Assembly: GCA_037962975.1 (NCBI GenBank)
Contig: CM075674.1
Coordinates: forward strand, 35,106,501-35,170,500
Origin: Clitoria ternatea
Lineage: Eukaryota; Streptophyta; Magnoliopsida; Fabales; Fabaceae
DNA: 64,000 nt
Reading direction: 5' to 3'
The position numbers were made by a program, and so were the translations under genes. How positions within the stretch are numbered: the first letter of the stretch is position 1; every line of letters begins with the position of its first letter. The notes beneath the pieces were generated by a model, which worked only from the letters and a program-made list of their open reading frames with translations, did no database searches and had not been told where the DNA came from. Positions 34,130-46,950 of the stretch are shown one piece after another.

Positions 34130-36550
34130 TGTCTCAATTAAAAATTTTGAACTAACTTTAACTATAAAAGAAGAAAGTGTATCATATCTGGGTGAAAGCG
34201 TTTCATAGTTTAAACAACTCATACATAAATACAATGTACATACCTTTGTATAAAGTCTTTCACCCACTCAAAATAATGCTGCACATATAAATAAAATTCT
34301 ATTTTTTCTACACATAAAATTTGAAGTGAGACTCTTTTTCTATTTTTTGATATAAAAAGTTATAGATTACCTATAATTTTATCTTTGTTCGTATGGTTTT
34401 ACATGTATATAATGAGTGTTATCAAAACTGACTCAGATTGTCGACCAAACCCATTAAACCGGAAACTTTGTGACTCGATCCCTTTATATTGAACCAATCG
34501 AGTTAAGCAGATCTTAGTTAAAAATTTTAAGCTAATTTTAACTTTAAAATTATACATGAGTTTGGTGTTCTATAGTTTAAACAACCTACATATAAACATA
34601 ATATGTAGATCCTTATATAGAGTCTTTCATCCATAAGAATAATACATTTAATGTATGAATTAAAAAACTAATTTGAGTCTTTCATTTGTACCCATGAGTA
34701 ATCTACTCGATATGGAACATATTATATTTTGAGTATAAAATACCTATGTATAAAGCTTATCATCAACCAACATGAGTATATTTTCGATATCGGACTTCAA
34801 CAACATGTATGAGCTTTGACGATTTATAGTTTAAATAGCCTATATATAAACCTATTGTGCAAACACTTATATAGAGTCAAACAAAATTTTCACTCTTATA
34901 AAAAATCTTCCATTTATGCCCATGAGTAATCCACTGGATATGAGACTTTGTTTCCAACAGTCAATGTTATATTTTGAGTAAAAAGTACCTGTATAAAGTT
35001 TATCATCAACTCACATGAGTATATTTTTTGATGTGGGACTTCAACATCATTTAACACTATATCAGTTAAAGAATGCACAAATATTTCAAATTAAAAGGTT
35101 GACATTATGATAATCTCATTTGTTGTGTTGAGATGGCATAGGTTTAATTCCTATAAACATTTTTTTTGTAAATTTTTCTTAAAAATGATATAAGATAAGT
35201 TTCTAATGGAAGAAAATGTTGGAGAAGTAACGCTTAACAAACTTGGCTCAAAATAGGAATGATTCCTATAAGCATTATTTTTTTTGTTGCACATATAAGG
35301 AAAATTCAAAGTGAGATTATTTTTCTATCTTTTGATAAAAATAATTAAAGGTTACCTATAATTTTATCTAAGGCTGAGCAATGGGTTAGATTTACTATTT
35401 TAACTCAACCATCCAATCCAATCCAATCAACTAAGTCGAATTAGATTTTTTGGGTAATTAGATCAAATTCAATCTAATTCAACCAAGAACCGATAGTAAT
35501 TGGATTTGATGTTTGAAAATCTAAGTACTTAATAAGTACCCGACCGAAATTATATTATTTATTATTATCATATTTTTTTGTCACATATTCATTAAATAAA
35601 CTAACCAACTCAAACCCAAAATGCAGAAGACCTAACCCATTTCATTTTTTTTTCTTGTTGAACTTAGAAAGGGAAGGAACCCATTTAGGCATTCACGTTA
35701 TTAATATTAAGTTAATAAGCCTAGCAAGTACTATGTTGAAATGAATTTGATTTAGTTTGAAGACTTCAATTTATTGACTTATATTTATATTTATGGCAAT
35801 TATATGTGTTAAATAGTAGTAAGTACTATGTTGTGGTGCTTGATATGGATGTTGTAGTAGTTAAAGTTTTTTATAATTTGTGTTTTCATAAAAAATTATA
35901 ATAGGTTTTATTTAATCAGATATATGATCATCCAATCCAAACCAACTTAGATTGAATTGGATTGGATCAGATTTTAATTTTTTTTTATATAAATCCAACT
36001 CAATCCAATCCAATGAACTTTGATTAGATTAATTTTTTTAGTGAAATCCGATCCAACCCGGTATTCGCTCACCCCTAATTTTATCTTTAATTATATAACT
36101 TTACATTTAATATGATGACATGTTATTAAAATTGACTTAGATTGCAAGTCAAACCCGTTAAACCAAAAATCATGTGACTCGGTTCCTTTCTATTCAACAA
36201 TGGAGTTAAGCGAGTCTTAGTTAGTTAAAAATTGTAACTATAAAAAAAGAAGTTTGTCATATATGGACTTGTGTCACCCACAAGAGTAATATATTTGATG
36301 TTCGATATGGGAATTCACAAAAAACTAATTTCCTATCCTATAAAGAGTCTTTCATAAAGAGTCTTTCATTTATGCCCACGAGAGTAATCTACTCGACATG
36401 GATTTTGTTTCCAACAACCAATGTTTTCTACTCTTATAAAGAGTATTTCATTTGTGCCAATGAGTAATTCACTCAACGTAGGACTGAAGGCCAACCATTT
36501 GAGATAGCTGTGAGGATTCAACTCAAAACTGAGATTATTGGTGGAAGACA
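34130..36550. repeat. Degenerate direct repeats
   Basis: Blocks such as TTATAGTTTAAACAACC, AGAGTCTTTCATCCATAAGA, TGCCCATGAGTAATCCACT and CATGAGTATATTTT recur three to five times at irregular spacing. A larger unit (ACCCATTAAACCGGAAA...TGACTCGATCCCTTT at about 34445) recurs diverged at about 36150. The hAT-like MITE at 35370-36076 interrupts the series. No gene seen. Confidence 0.6.
35370..36076. mobile_element. hAT-like MITE, about 707 bp
   Basis: Starts AAGGCTGAGCAATGGGTTAG; the reverse complement of its end is AGGGGTGAGCGAATACCGGG, giving imperfect terminal inverted repeats with the TGAGC core seen in hAT MITEs. It is flanked by AATTTTATCT on both sides (35360-35369 and 36077-36086), which contains the 8-bp duplication expected for hAT. 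Inside, ATCCAATCCAA repeats near the left and right ends pair with each other. No transposase. Confidence 0.75.
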
Positions 36551-36992
36551 CCATGATCGCCTTTATGGCATCGCCTCCTCAGCCTTCAATGTTCGTTGGG
36601 GGTCATCTTCAATGACGTGACCTTACTATTTGGCATTGAGTCTGCACTTACAATCCCAAGGTGATATGTCTTTGGGAGGAGTTACAGAATGTTAAAGGTC
36701 AGCTATCATAGTATAGTTAGATGCAGACACAATTTGACTAGCTGCAGGCTTTTATGACTACCCTGGCTCAAGCATAACCGAGTAGGTCATCCAGGGTAGT
36801 CATCGACATTTTGATGCTACCTTGGACAACTAGTTTGTCTCAAATTATGAGGAGGAAAAACATTAATACCAGCGTCAGGTCAAGCGTTGTTGACGACGTC
36901 ATCAATCTCAATGGTAGCCAACCGTCCTAGTCCCCCACCCTATACCCCTCAGTGACCCCCATACTCAAAAAAGCCCTTACTTGACCCGTTCT
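36551..36992. other. Decayed coding-like segment flanking LTR copy G
   Basis: Higher GC than its surroundings and interrupted frames. The sequence continues across the LTR insertion at 40818 (GTTCTCGCTCTTGCC...). I could not name the family; it may be remains of a gag-like gene. It served as the target of the solo LTR next to it. Confidence 0.35.
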
Positions 36993-37057
36993 TGTAACAC
37001 CCCCTTATATACACAAGATATATAAGTATTCTTATTGCTTTTAAAAACTTTAGAAAG

Positions 37058-37089
<32 letters not shown>

Positions 37090-38949
37090 TTATCATTCCT
37101 TATCTCGTGTATACAAGGACGTACATATACATGATTTCCTTTGAATATTAAAAGTAAAAAAAATGTTGTCTTTCAATATTTGTCCATAATGACAAAACAA
37201 ATTTATAGAAATCATAAGTGATAAAAGATTACAGTATTATAACTGAATGATAAGGTTTATCAAAGTTTAACCTTGACCTTGTTACAATTATCCAACTTGA
37301 TATTGTAATAAATTAAACTAAAACTAAATTATACCTCTACTATGACTGTGACCAATCATTTCCTAGTTCTCAAACCATAGGGTTTTGGAATCCTACTCTT
37401 GTCATATCTCTTCACCTGATGAGACCATTTTACCCTCTTGTAATTTCATCCTTTCACCTTGGACTACTAGCTATACATCACATAACATATATTTTAAACA
37501 CAAATTCAAACAAGAAGGAGTGAGAAACAAAATATAATATCTTACAGATAAGACATAAGCATAAGGGTTTTCACAAACTAATATAATAATATCAGTCAAA
37601 ATCTCATACACAATCAATTATGAATGTAGTGTTTCCATAAATATAACAATTATATTTTCATTCACACCACCCACATAGAATGTCACAATCACATGAATAA
37701 GTAATGTTTTTAATGCTACTATCTCATTCAGTTTATGCATGTGGGCCCTTAAAGTTTTAATTTGCACTAGACCATGAGTTTACACTGTTTCATAATTCTG
37801 GATAATAATAACATAAATGCCTTCATGACATATGAACAGCTCAACTGACATGGAAATACTTAGAGACTAGTCAGACTGAGAAGGTTTTTATTGTGAAAGT
37901 ACCCGACATTAGGGAGCGACCCCAGGTCCCCTGAAGCACCCTTTCACACCCTTTCATCTCAAGCTCGCAATTAAGCCTCTTCTAATGTATCCTCAGTTTC
38001 TATAATCCGTCCCCAGACAATATCACATCTCATTTCTCTTTAATGATTCATGATGCATGAACTACTCGCGTATTGAGTTAGTTAAGACTTTTAGAAACTT
38101 AAGTATAAATTATATCTTTAGGGCCTACAAATCACAACATAGCCACCCCGATAAACTGCACATTTCCAAACTCTTAAACAAGTTCTGCCACACACAGAAG
38201 AATTTTAGTACAGTTTTCTTTATCATTCATAAATCAATATTATTATGATTTGAATTTCAAAGTCTTAATACATATTCCAAACCTTCTTTAGAGTATTTAT
38301 AAGAAATTAATTTACTTTAGACACAAGTTTGAATTATCAATTTTTTTCATCTTTAATTATAATACTTGAAAAGTATATAATAAAACACTTTTGAAATTTA
38401 AAACTCTTATTTTCAAAAGTTTAAAATGAAATATCATTGAAGTATCTCATTTCAGTTTGAGAATTAAATATTTTCATATATATACATATATGAATATATT
38501 ATTTTATAAAACATTTTTTTAAAATAACTAAAAATTATTCTAAAATTTAATTAAATAATTTATTTTGAAAGGCAAAAGTAAGTTATAGAAATTATATACT
38601 TTTATTGAAAATTAAGAAAATTTTCTTAACAATAATCTGAATACACATTGAGAAATTATTATAAATAATTTCTTTTAAAGTAATACTTTAAAGGTAAGGG
38701 ATAAGTATATTCTTACTGAGTTAGCTTTCCGTCATGCTTGCTATATGCTTAAACTTATAATAATCAAGTATTGTAATATCATCAATCACAATCAAATATC
38801 ATCAATCATAAATATTATCAATCATAATCAAATCAAATAAATATCATAATTTAAAATTTAATAGTTATTTAATTTAATAAACTTAATTTAAAGTTCTTAT
38901 AGTTCATTCATCGCACAGGTCTATGTAAATCCATATAGGTCATAATACT

Positions 38950-39115
38950 CCAAGTCCTTGTATAGGTTTACTCCAGTCCATATGAGTTATAAACGTACAG
39001 ATCCTTGCATAGGTTTAGTCTAGTTCGTATAGGTTATAATAGTCTAGATCCTTGCATAGGTTTAGTCCAGTCCATATAGGTTATAATAGTACAGATCCAT
39101 GCATAAGTATTTCAA
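38950..39115. repeat. 47-bp tandem repeat, about 3.5 units
   Basis: TCCTTG/TCCATG anchors at 38955, 39002, 39049 and 39096 are exactly 47 bp apart. The unit contains ATAGGTTTAGTCCAGTCC and ATATAGGTTATAATAG. It lies within LTR copy G. Confidence 0.9.
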
Positions 39116-39379
39116 AATAAGTTACACAATATACTTAATTTAAAATTTATTATAATTTTTAAGTTGAAAATAATAATATTATTAAATTTAAAAAGAGTAG
39201 GAAACTCCTTTCATTATTCTTATATCTTTTTATATTATATTCTTATCCCACCCCACCTTGAATTGCTACCAAAAGTGAGTTCGTTTTGCGCCTTCGAGTT
39301 CTAGAAATATTAATACCAATTTATTTCAATATAGACATAAGATAAAAATAAAGATTACTATTTAAAATAGAAATGATAA

Positions 39380-39715
39380 TTAGTAATTATACATAGTAAC
39401 AATAAATAGTAAATTTTAAATAGTAACAGTAAATTTTAAATTTTAAATAGTTACCGTGAATAGTTATAGTAAATAGTAAATTGTGAATAGTAACAGTAAA
39501 TAATAGAACATGAATAGTAACAGTAAATAGTAAATCATGAATAGTAACATAGTAAATCGTGAATAGTAACGATAAATAATAAAAAGTAAATAGTAATAGT
39601 AAATTATAAATAGTAACAGTAAATAGTAATTTACTATTTAAATAGTAATTTACTATTTGTAATAGTGATTTACTATTGACATAGTAATTTACTATTCAAA
39701 ATAGTAATTTAAAAT
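39380..39715. repeat. Simple repeat array of ATAGTAA units
   Basis: Irregular tandem copies of ATAGTAACAGTAAATAGTAA, with an inverted stretch (ATAGTAATTTACTAT) at about 39615-39690. The array can fold back on itself. It lies inside LTR copy G. Confidence 0.85.
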
Positions 39716-40904
39716 AATATTATATTCAGTATAATAATAGATTTCTAAAACGATATGAAAATAAACATAAAAAATATAAAAGAGAGTTATTCTTAGTTTA
39801 TAATTTTGGCAGAACCTCCTTCCATAAAAATTATTTCTCTCTCTTACTCCTACTACTATCTCTCTAACACTGTTATATTAAGAAAATTTAATCTGAAAAG
39901 TGAGTTTTTCCCTTCTGTGCTCCCCTCTATTTATAACAAAATTTTGTACTGTGCATTTCATTATTTTATAATAAAAGTACTGTGCAATTTTGAAAATTTT
40001 GTTTCTGGTTACTGTGCAACATTTGAAATTTTCGTACATGCACAGTGTCTTGTATAGTAAATGTCAGTTGAATTAACCATTCACTCGTTATATTTTAAAT
40101 ATTAAAAATCAGTCCTTTTCGAAATTTAGGGATATTATATCAGACCTCACTAATTTTATAATAAGTAATATAAATTTTAAATTTTAAAAATCTAAAATTT
40201 TCTAATAATAAAAATTTATTTGTACGTTTCTGATTTTCTTACGATTGGTAAAAATCAAGATTTTACTCAAATCGATTATTTTTAAATAAGTCTACTTGAA
40301 ATGAATTTTAAAAAATTTTATTATAATTTAACTTCACTTTCTTATAAATATTTTTAATTTCAAGTATTTTATATAAATATAAAGTGATTAAAAATATATT
40401 TTTTATTAAAATATTTTCAAAAAATTCTAGAAAATCATAAATAATACGTAGATTAAAAAGTTCTAAAGAACCATAGTCTAATTCCTTCAAACTTTTATTT
40501 TAAAATTCTAATAAGAGTTAAATCATAAATATGTAAAAACATAAAATAAAAGTTGTGAATAATAAAGATATTCAAAATTCTTAATATAATTTGCTTAATC
40601 AATGAATACTAATTAAGTCATTCTAAAATCCTCATTCAAAATACATATATATTATTATTGTTTTATTATTATTATTTTAACAAAATAATTAAATATAAGT
40701 ACCAAAATTTTATAAAAATATTAATTAGTTAATAATCAACTAACTAATAATAAGTGTTTTCTCATTAAAGAGATATTAATATCTATTTTCTATTTGAGTG
40801 GAAAATGGGATGTTACAGTTCTCGCTCTTGCCATGGACATTGAGTTTATTAGTTTTTTTTGTTATACGTGCATTTTATTTTATTTAAACAATTTATATAT
40901 ATAT

Positions 40905-41917
40905 TGAAACATCCCGACTTAAATAAAAGCAAGTCCGAGAGTAAGGAAAATTTTTCACGTTCAGAATAGGAGTTGGGACAAAATAAAACAAACCCGAAGT
41001 CGAGGGAAACAAAAAAAAAACGAGTCAGGGTGCCACTCGCTTGGAAGACCCTGATTTGGCTAAGCGTACCCAGCAGAAGTCGCTTGAGCGAGCTTCTACT
41101 CGCTGGAGCGAGTCATTATTCACTGAAGCGAGCCCATACATTCAGTGTATTCCTTCACTCAGAATTGGGACCTCCGTTCACTCGGAAACGGTTCCCCCGG
41201 GTCATACCTCATTCGAAATTCTCACTCAAAGTCAGACCCTTATCCTTACTCTGGAAGGTCTCCACACAGATATGGTTCACTCGGAACCCTTTTAATCCTT
41301 ATCCGGAGAATGATTCTTTCAGTTAATTCCACTCGGAATCTTTAAACCTTCATTCTCTCGGAAGTAGTTTCCCTCGGTTGTATTTCACTCAGAATTAATT
41401 TAATCTCGCTTCACTCGGAGACACTTCAACCTCGAATCACTCGGAAGTGTCTTACCCTTTCTTCCCTCGGAAGAGGCTTTCTAGACTAAGCCTCGCTCGG
41501 AATCACTTTAACCATTCTTCACTCGGAAGATTTTCTAGGCTAAGTCTTACTCGGAATTATGTAAACCTTATTCACTCGGAAATATATAAGTCTTATCCAC
41601 TCGGAGGAGGTTTTCTAGAATATACCTCACTCAGGGACATCATAACCATTCTTCCCTCGGAAGTGGTTCATTCGGGATTTCCCATTCAGGAGTAATCAGA
41701 CCTATCATCGCTTAGGAGGGATTTACTTGCTAAAGTTTCACTCGATAACGTATTGACTAGCATTCCCTCGGAAGTAGTCTTCCCGAACACAACCCACTCG
41801 GAATTACTTTAAACTTTATTCATTCGGAGAAGGCTCTCAACTATGTCTCACACGGAACCATTTAGCCCTTAGTACTTCTCCTATAACAATATTTCTCATA
41901 TAATGCAACAACCTCAT

Positions 41918-41961
<44 letters not shown>

Positions 41962-43812
41962 GTGTTCTTAATACTGGGTAGTTCAATACATATATAGATA
42001 TGTTCGACAAAATGATGTTCACAAGAGTCGACCAAGGCTACATCAAAATATATACGAGATGTACCATATGTACACTACATCAGTACAAAATACTCATCAC
42101 TCAGACTTAAGAAGTACTCGTCATTCTCCATCCCGACCTATATCCACTGTAAATATAGCCACAAGTAGGGGTGAGCATTTTACATATTAAATGACAGTTA
42201 CTGACTTGGATTAATCCTCAAGTTCTCAACTATGCAATATCATATCTCAACAATCAATAACATACACTGCCATTTAATATGACTACCCACTCGGCATTAT
42301 TCAGTCAGAATTCACTCAACTAACTCTCGGCTATATTAAACATACTATTCTCAATAACATTTACACATATATATACAAATCACATTGCACTCGGCAACAG
42401 TATAAGTGTGCACACGTTTATTCAGTCGGATCCGATTGTTCATTAATAGATTTTTATGTTTCAACATAGGCTCTTAGCCTTTTATTTAGCTCTCAGCTGA
42501 TCCGGCCATTTTACTGGTACCAAACCGTTTGCCCTCACATGTAACACAAACACTCTCAGCGTCAATGGCAGTGTTACAGGCAGCCCCGAGTCCCACTCAG
42601 TCGGTTTGCCTTGAGTCCCACTCAAGGTCTTTGATAGCATCTCATGCATTTATATATATTTAATTACTGATTCATAATTGAGCGTCTCACGCTAAATGCT
42701 CTCAGCATTTTCACTGGTGCATATCATGCATAACATTATCATAAAGTCATGGACGGAATCGGTATAACAATTTCACACTCTCATCACATGCATCTCATGC
42801 ATTTTAACATAAAAACCATACACGGAAACCAACCCAACTGTCTTATAGTACAGACACTCGGCAAACACAATAATATCCATATGCATCTCATGCATTTTAA
42901 CATAAATTCACACACGGAATTCATCATAGCAGACTCATATTATATACACTTGGCTTTCTCATTAACAGCGACATGCATTTCATGTAATTCATACTTAAAT
43001 TCCAAACGGAAGTCAGCATACAGTCTCTCACACATGCACTCGGCATACACAATTTTGACAACATGCATCTCATGCATTCACTCATCATTTTCATGATTAT
43101 CAACATGCATCTCGTGGACGGAAATCAACATACACTACACAACTCATAGCTATCATAAATCCAGGCATCATATAGGCTGTCACACAACAGAACATATCAA
43201 TCGATACATTTCAAGTCATAAACAATCAACATAGCATTTTCACCCGGAACCCGTCCATAAACCATGCATTTGAAATGTAAAGCACCCCCTACCTACTGTG
43301 AAGTCCCTCAGACTTTCAACGATGATTAGTTGCTCCGATCACTCCTTCGATCATTCTTTTCAGCTAAACGACCTTCGAACCCAGTCGTTGGGCTCAGCAT
43401 ACAGCTTTGGAGAAACTGAAAGCTGTCCTCTCCTCAAGGCAGCTCCGTCTCATCAACAGGGGAGTATTTCTACAACTCTGAGACACACTCAACGCTGCAC
43501 ACGAGGAGAAGGGTAAAGAGAGAAGAAGCAGAAGGATAAGAGGAAGATGGAGAAGAAGAAGATGCTTGGTCGGCTTCAGAAGGAAACGGGAATGGCTGCT
43601 GCATGCACGAAGAGAAATGCTCTCAACTCTCTTTTCCTCTTTCAAACTTAGCGTGAGTGGAAAGTGAAACAGGAGCCCTTTATATGATCAATAAGGGCAC
43701 ATGCGTCAATTTCGTGCCATACTTAGTTAACCGGCCTTTAATCTTTAATCTGCAATTAATCTAAATCAGCATTTATTCTTAATCGGCAGTAAATCTTAAT
43801 CAGGATGTTACA
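40905..43812 (-). repeat. Solo LTR copy D, 2.9 kb
   Basis: Starts TGAAACATCCCGACTT and ends CAGGATGTTACA, flanked by TATAT on both sides (40900-40904 and 43813-43817). Shares GGGGTGAGCA...TATTAAATGACAG (about 42168), ACCAAACCGTTTGCCC (about 42521), 'GAGTCCCACTCA' twins, and the minus-strand GGTAGGGGGTGC...CATTTCAAATG block (about 43270) with copies A-F. A minus-strand TATA box (CATATAAAGG) lies near 43681. Contains TCGCTTGAGCGA at 41080 and a (TA)n run at 41922-41958. No internal genes. Confidence 0.87.
41340..41860. repeat. Irregular CACTCGGAA repeats in LTR copy D
   Basis: TTCACTCGGAA/TCCCTCGGAAG motifs recur about every 25-60 bp, the irregular counterpart of the regular 56-bp array in copy E. 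Confidence 0.8.
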
Positions 43813-46447
43813 TATATTATTGTTATTTTTATTTATATATTTTATTTTATTTATGTTATTTCCATTTGTTAATAATATTAATAATTGATATTTATAATAA
43901 TAATAAAAATAAGATGAAATAGGCTGGGAATTGGGTGCGAGACATTTCCACCCTATTTTTGTGTCATAAATGGCTTGGGCATTATGTCCTACACTATATG
44001 AGGGCGCAAGAGATAGGTCATATGCTAATTAGCACGAGAGAAATTAGCATGAAAAGACGTGTCTCGCGCCGAAGAGCTTTATGGTTTGTTCATCTCACGC
44101 CCTACGTTCAGTTTCTTGTAGTGAATCACATTATATTAATCCTTAATGTTAATTTAAATACTTATATATGTGATTTAATAATTTTATGTTTATGTGATGA
44201 TTTTATTTGTAACTTATTTTAATTGTAAATAAAATGTTATTCAATAAAATTAGTGAAGGACAATTTTAAACATAATTAACATAATGAATTGGTATTAAAA
44301 TGACATATCATGGTGATACAAAAGGTAAATAAGAGTGTAGAGTTCTCATTCATTCATAACAAGGTAAAAATTAAACTACACTTGTGCTAAATAAAGAGGA
44401 ATATGAGCATATGTTGTCCCTCAAAATATAAAAATGCATATAAATAATAAGTTCAATGTTGTTCATGTGCATATGTGTCCCAATCATTACATACATCTCG
44501 CCTATAATATAATGGAAAAGGAATAAAATAAATGAACGTGTTTGGGATATATATGTATATGGACAATCTTTAAATTGTCATGTGCATTGATGTATTAATT
44601 ATGACTACATGCTTCAATTTATCTTTTTTTTTGACATATATGCAGTTTAACTTTTACTTTCTAAATATGGATAACAACTTTATGTCCTTAATACACATTT
44701 TGCATCACCATCTTCTATCATTTTAATATTACTATATTATTTTAACTATTTAAAACCGCTTTACACTGATTTTATCACATAACATTTTCTTTACAAAATA
44801 ATTTATAAATAACATCATTACATCGAAATAAATTAACTACCTCACATATACATCAATGTCTAGTTTGTTGTTTTTAAATTAACATTGATATGATATAATT
44901 ACTAATTAATTGAAAACTTCTCCAATACAAATTGCAATCAATTAAATTAATATAATAAATTTCTTCAAAACATGATGCAAAGACCAATTCAATGTAATAC
45001 ATTGACGTAATATTCTACACATTAAAGACATATCTTATCATCCAAAGTTTAAAATAATATAAAACGTAGCAATATGGCAAAGTATATGATATTTATATTT
45101 CAATTGTCTAACAAACATTAACAATATAAACTTACTTAATAAACAGTTACATAGTTAGGAACAACTTTAGATTTTCCTCACACTTTTTTTATAAGACTTT
45201 TTAAAATTTATGATATAGATTTTTCTGTAATATGTTTTTATGAATGTTATTAATTAATTCTTCTCTCTCTTGATAATGAGGAAGTATGAAATGTTGACTT
45301 TTCTCTTAATTAATATTAAAGATAATTTTAAAAGCATAACAAAAATGTTTGATAAATTTACTGCATTAATTTAACTAGAATAATTAACTAGATTTCTTGG
45401 ATTGCATAAATTTAGGTAATTAAACCTTAGAAAAAGAGGTAAAGAGAGTAATTGAAATAGGATAAATTATAGTAACTTACTAGTGTAACTACCTATACGT
45501 TTACAATTTTAATTTTGAAAATACTTATTTAATTTTGTATTAGAATAAAATTTGCGAAATAAATATAAATGTTAAAAACATTTTAAAAACATCTGAACTA
45601 TATTGTAAACGTTCATTTTTTAGAATTTGAAAAATTTTATTTCTAATTAGAAATCTTCTAAAAAATTTAGACATTAAAATTCATACTAATAAATGACAAT
45701 GTTATAAAATCCTTTTCCGAGTTGGGTTACTTTAAGATTTTAATTCTTGAGCAAGTAAATTTCACCTAATATTATAGTCCTCTTATACAAATGAACTGAT
45801 TTTGAATAAATTTACTCATAAAAATATTATTGAAACATATAAACCATAATTTTATATAAAAATAAATTACAAGAAACTTAAAATTTAATGATATATAATT
45901 CAAATTTCATAAATTAAATAATCCAATTAAACCAAAAATTAAATAGATAAAATAATTTAGCATAATATTATAATATAATAAAAGAATTTAATTATTTTGA
46001 TAAATAGTATTCTTATGGTTATAGAAATATGTATAAAAGTAAATGTTATTTTTATTAAGTTTTAGTCAAGTGAATTAGTATCTCAAAATAGATATTTATC
46101 AATTTATATATAAGTAAATATTTCATGTAATACAAATTGAATTTTACGATATATGATTTTTTAGTGTATTTCTGTTGAGATTTAAAATAATTAAAATGTA
46201 AAAATTTATATATTAAGAAAAATAAAGTATAAATTAATAGATTTAATTTATTACAATAAAAAATTAACATATATTATCATATATTCCAAAAATAATATTT
46301 AACTAGTCACTTAATAAATTTATTTTTAATCAAATAATTATAGTAAAAATATTTTTAAACATATAATTGAAACATAACTATTAAGTTTAAAACTTCAAAA
46401 ATGTTGCAATTTATGAGTTTTTGAAAAAATTAATTTTTAATAGATAT
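43813..46447. other. AT-rich intergenic DNA with a possible CACTA transposon end
   Basis: TTTCTTGTAGTG at 44115-44126 is the reverse complement of the CACTACAAGAAA terminus of CACTA (En/Spm) transposons. The preceding 190 bp (GGTGCGAGACATTTCC...CGTGTCTCGCGCC) is GC-richer, as subterminal CACTA regions are. The matching left terminus was not found. The rest (44130-46447) is very AT-rich with no gene visible. Confidence 0.4.
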
Positions 46448-46550
46448 TTAGGTTGTGTTTAGTTACAGAAAATTATTCTAATTTTCTGGGAAAAGTTTTC
46501 CGCTTATTTTCCAAACTTTTTATTTCTTAGAATAGTTAGAAAAATTTTGA

Positions 46551-46769
46551 GAGTAAACCCTCCATTTGGTCCCTAAGTTTGTAGGCATCGGGCAATTAGG
46601 TCCCTGAGTACATTAATCACCCCGTTAGTCCCTAACATTGAGAACCGTCAGACACTTAGGTTCTCACCATTACATAACCGTTAAAAGACGGTGACGTGGC
46701 TTGTGAATGTCCATGTGTGATGCCAGGTGGGTGCTAGACGGTGCCGTTTTACCTCGTGCAAATCGCGGG
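46551..46769 (+). repeat. Left terminal inverted repeat of the MULE
   Basis: GAGTAAACCCTCCATTTGGTCC... through ...GTGCAAATCGCGGG. It pairs with 51851-52085 with few mismatches. The right copy has about 16 extra bases (around TTTCCACTAAATGGGG). TIRs of this class act as promoters for the flanking genes. Confidence 0.92.
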
Positions 46770-46950
46770 AAAATGAAAAAAAAACTTAGGAAATGAGAAA
46801 AGCAAAAACATAAATTCCAAAAATTCCTAGGGAGGCCTCGCATTTCGCAATCGTCGCATTTCTCCTGGACGCTTAGAGCCCTTGATACTCATATTGCCTT
46901 CCGTGGTTGACGCAAGTCGCAGTTGAAGTTACACACAGTAATTGACGAAA

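Larger units (their letters stand above)
36993..40817 (-). repeat. Solo LTR copy G, 3.8 kb
   Basis: Starts TGTAACACCCCC and ends ATGGGATGTTACA, flanked by GTTCT at 36988-36992 and 40818-40822. A minus-strand TATA box (TATAAATAGAGG, near 39925) gives the orientation. The ends match copies A-F, but the interior does not share their diagnostic blocks, so it is a related but separate family. Pure LTR with no internal genes, hence a product of LTR-LTR recombination. Confidence 0.85.

Noticed and set aside
43394..43645. Leu-rich 83-residue minus-strand frame resembling a signal peptide
   Set aside because: It lies just downstream of the LTR TATA box in copy D and is not kept as a frame in copies A, B, C or E.
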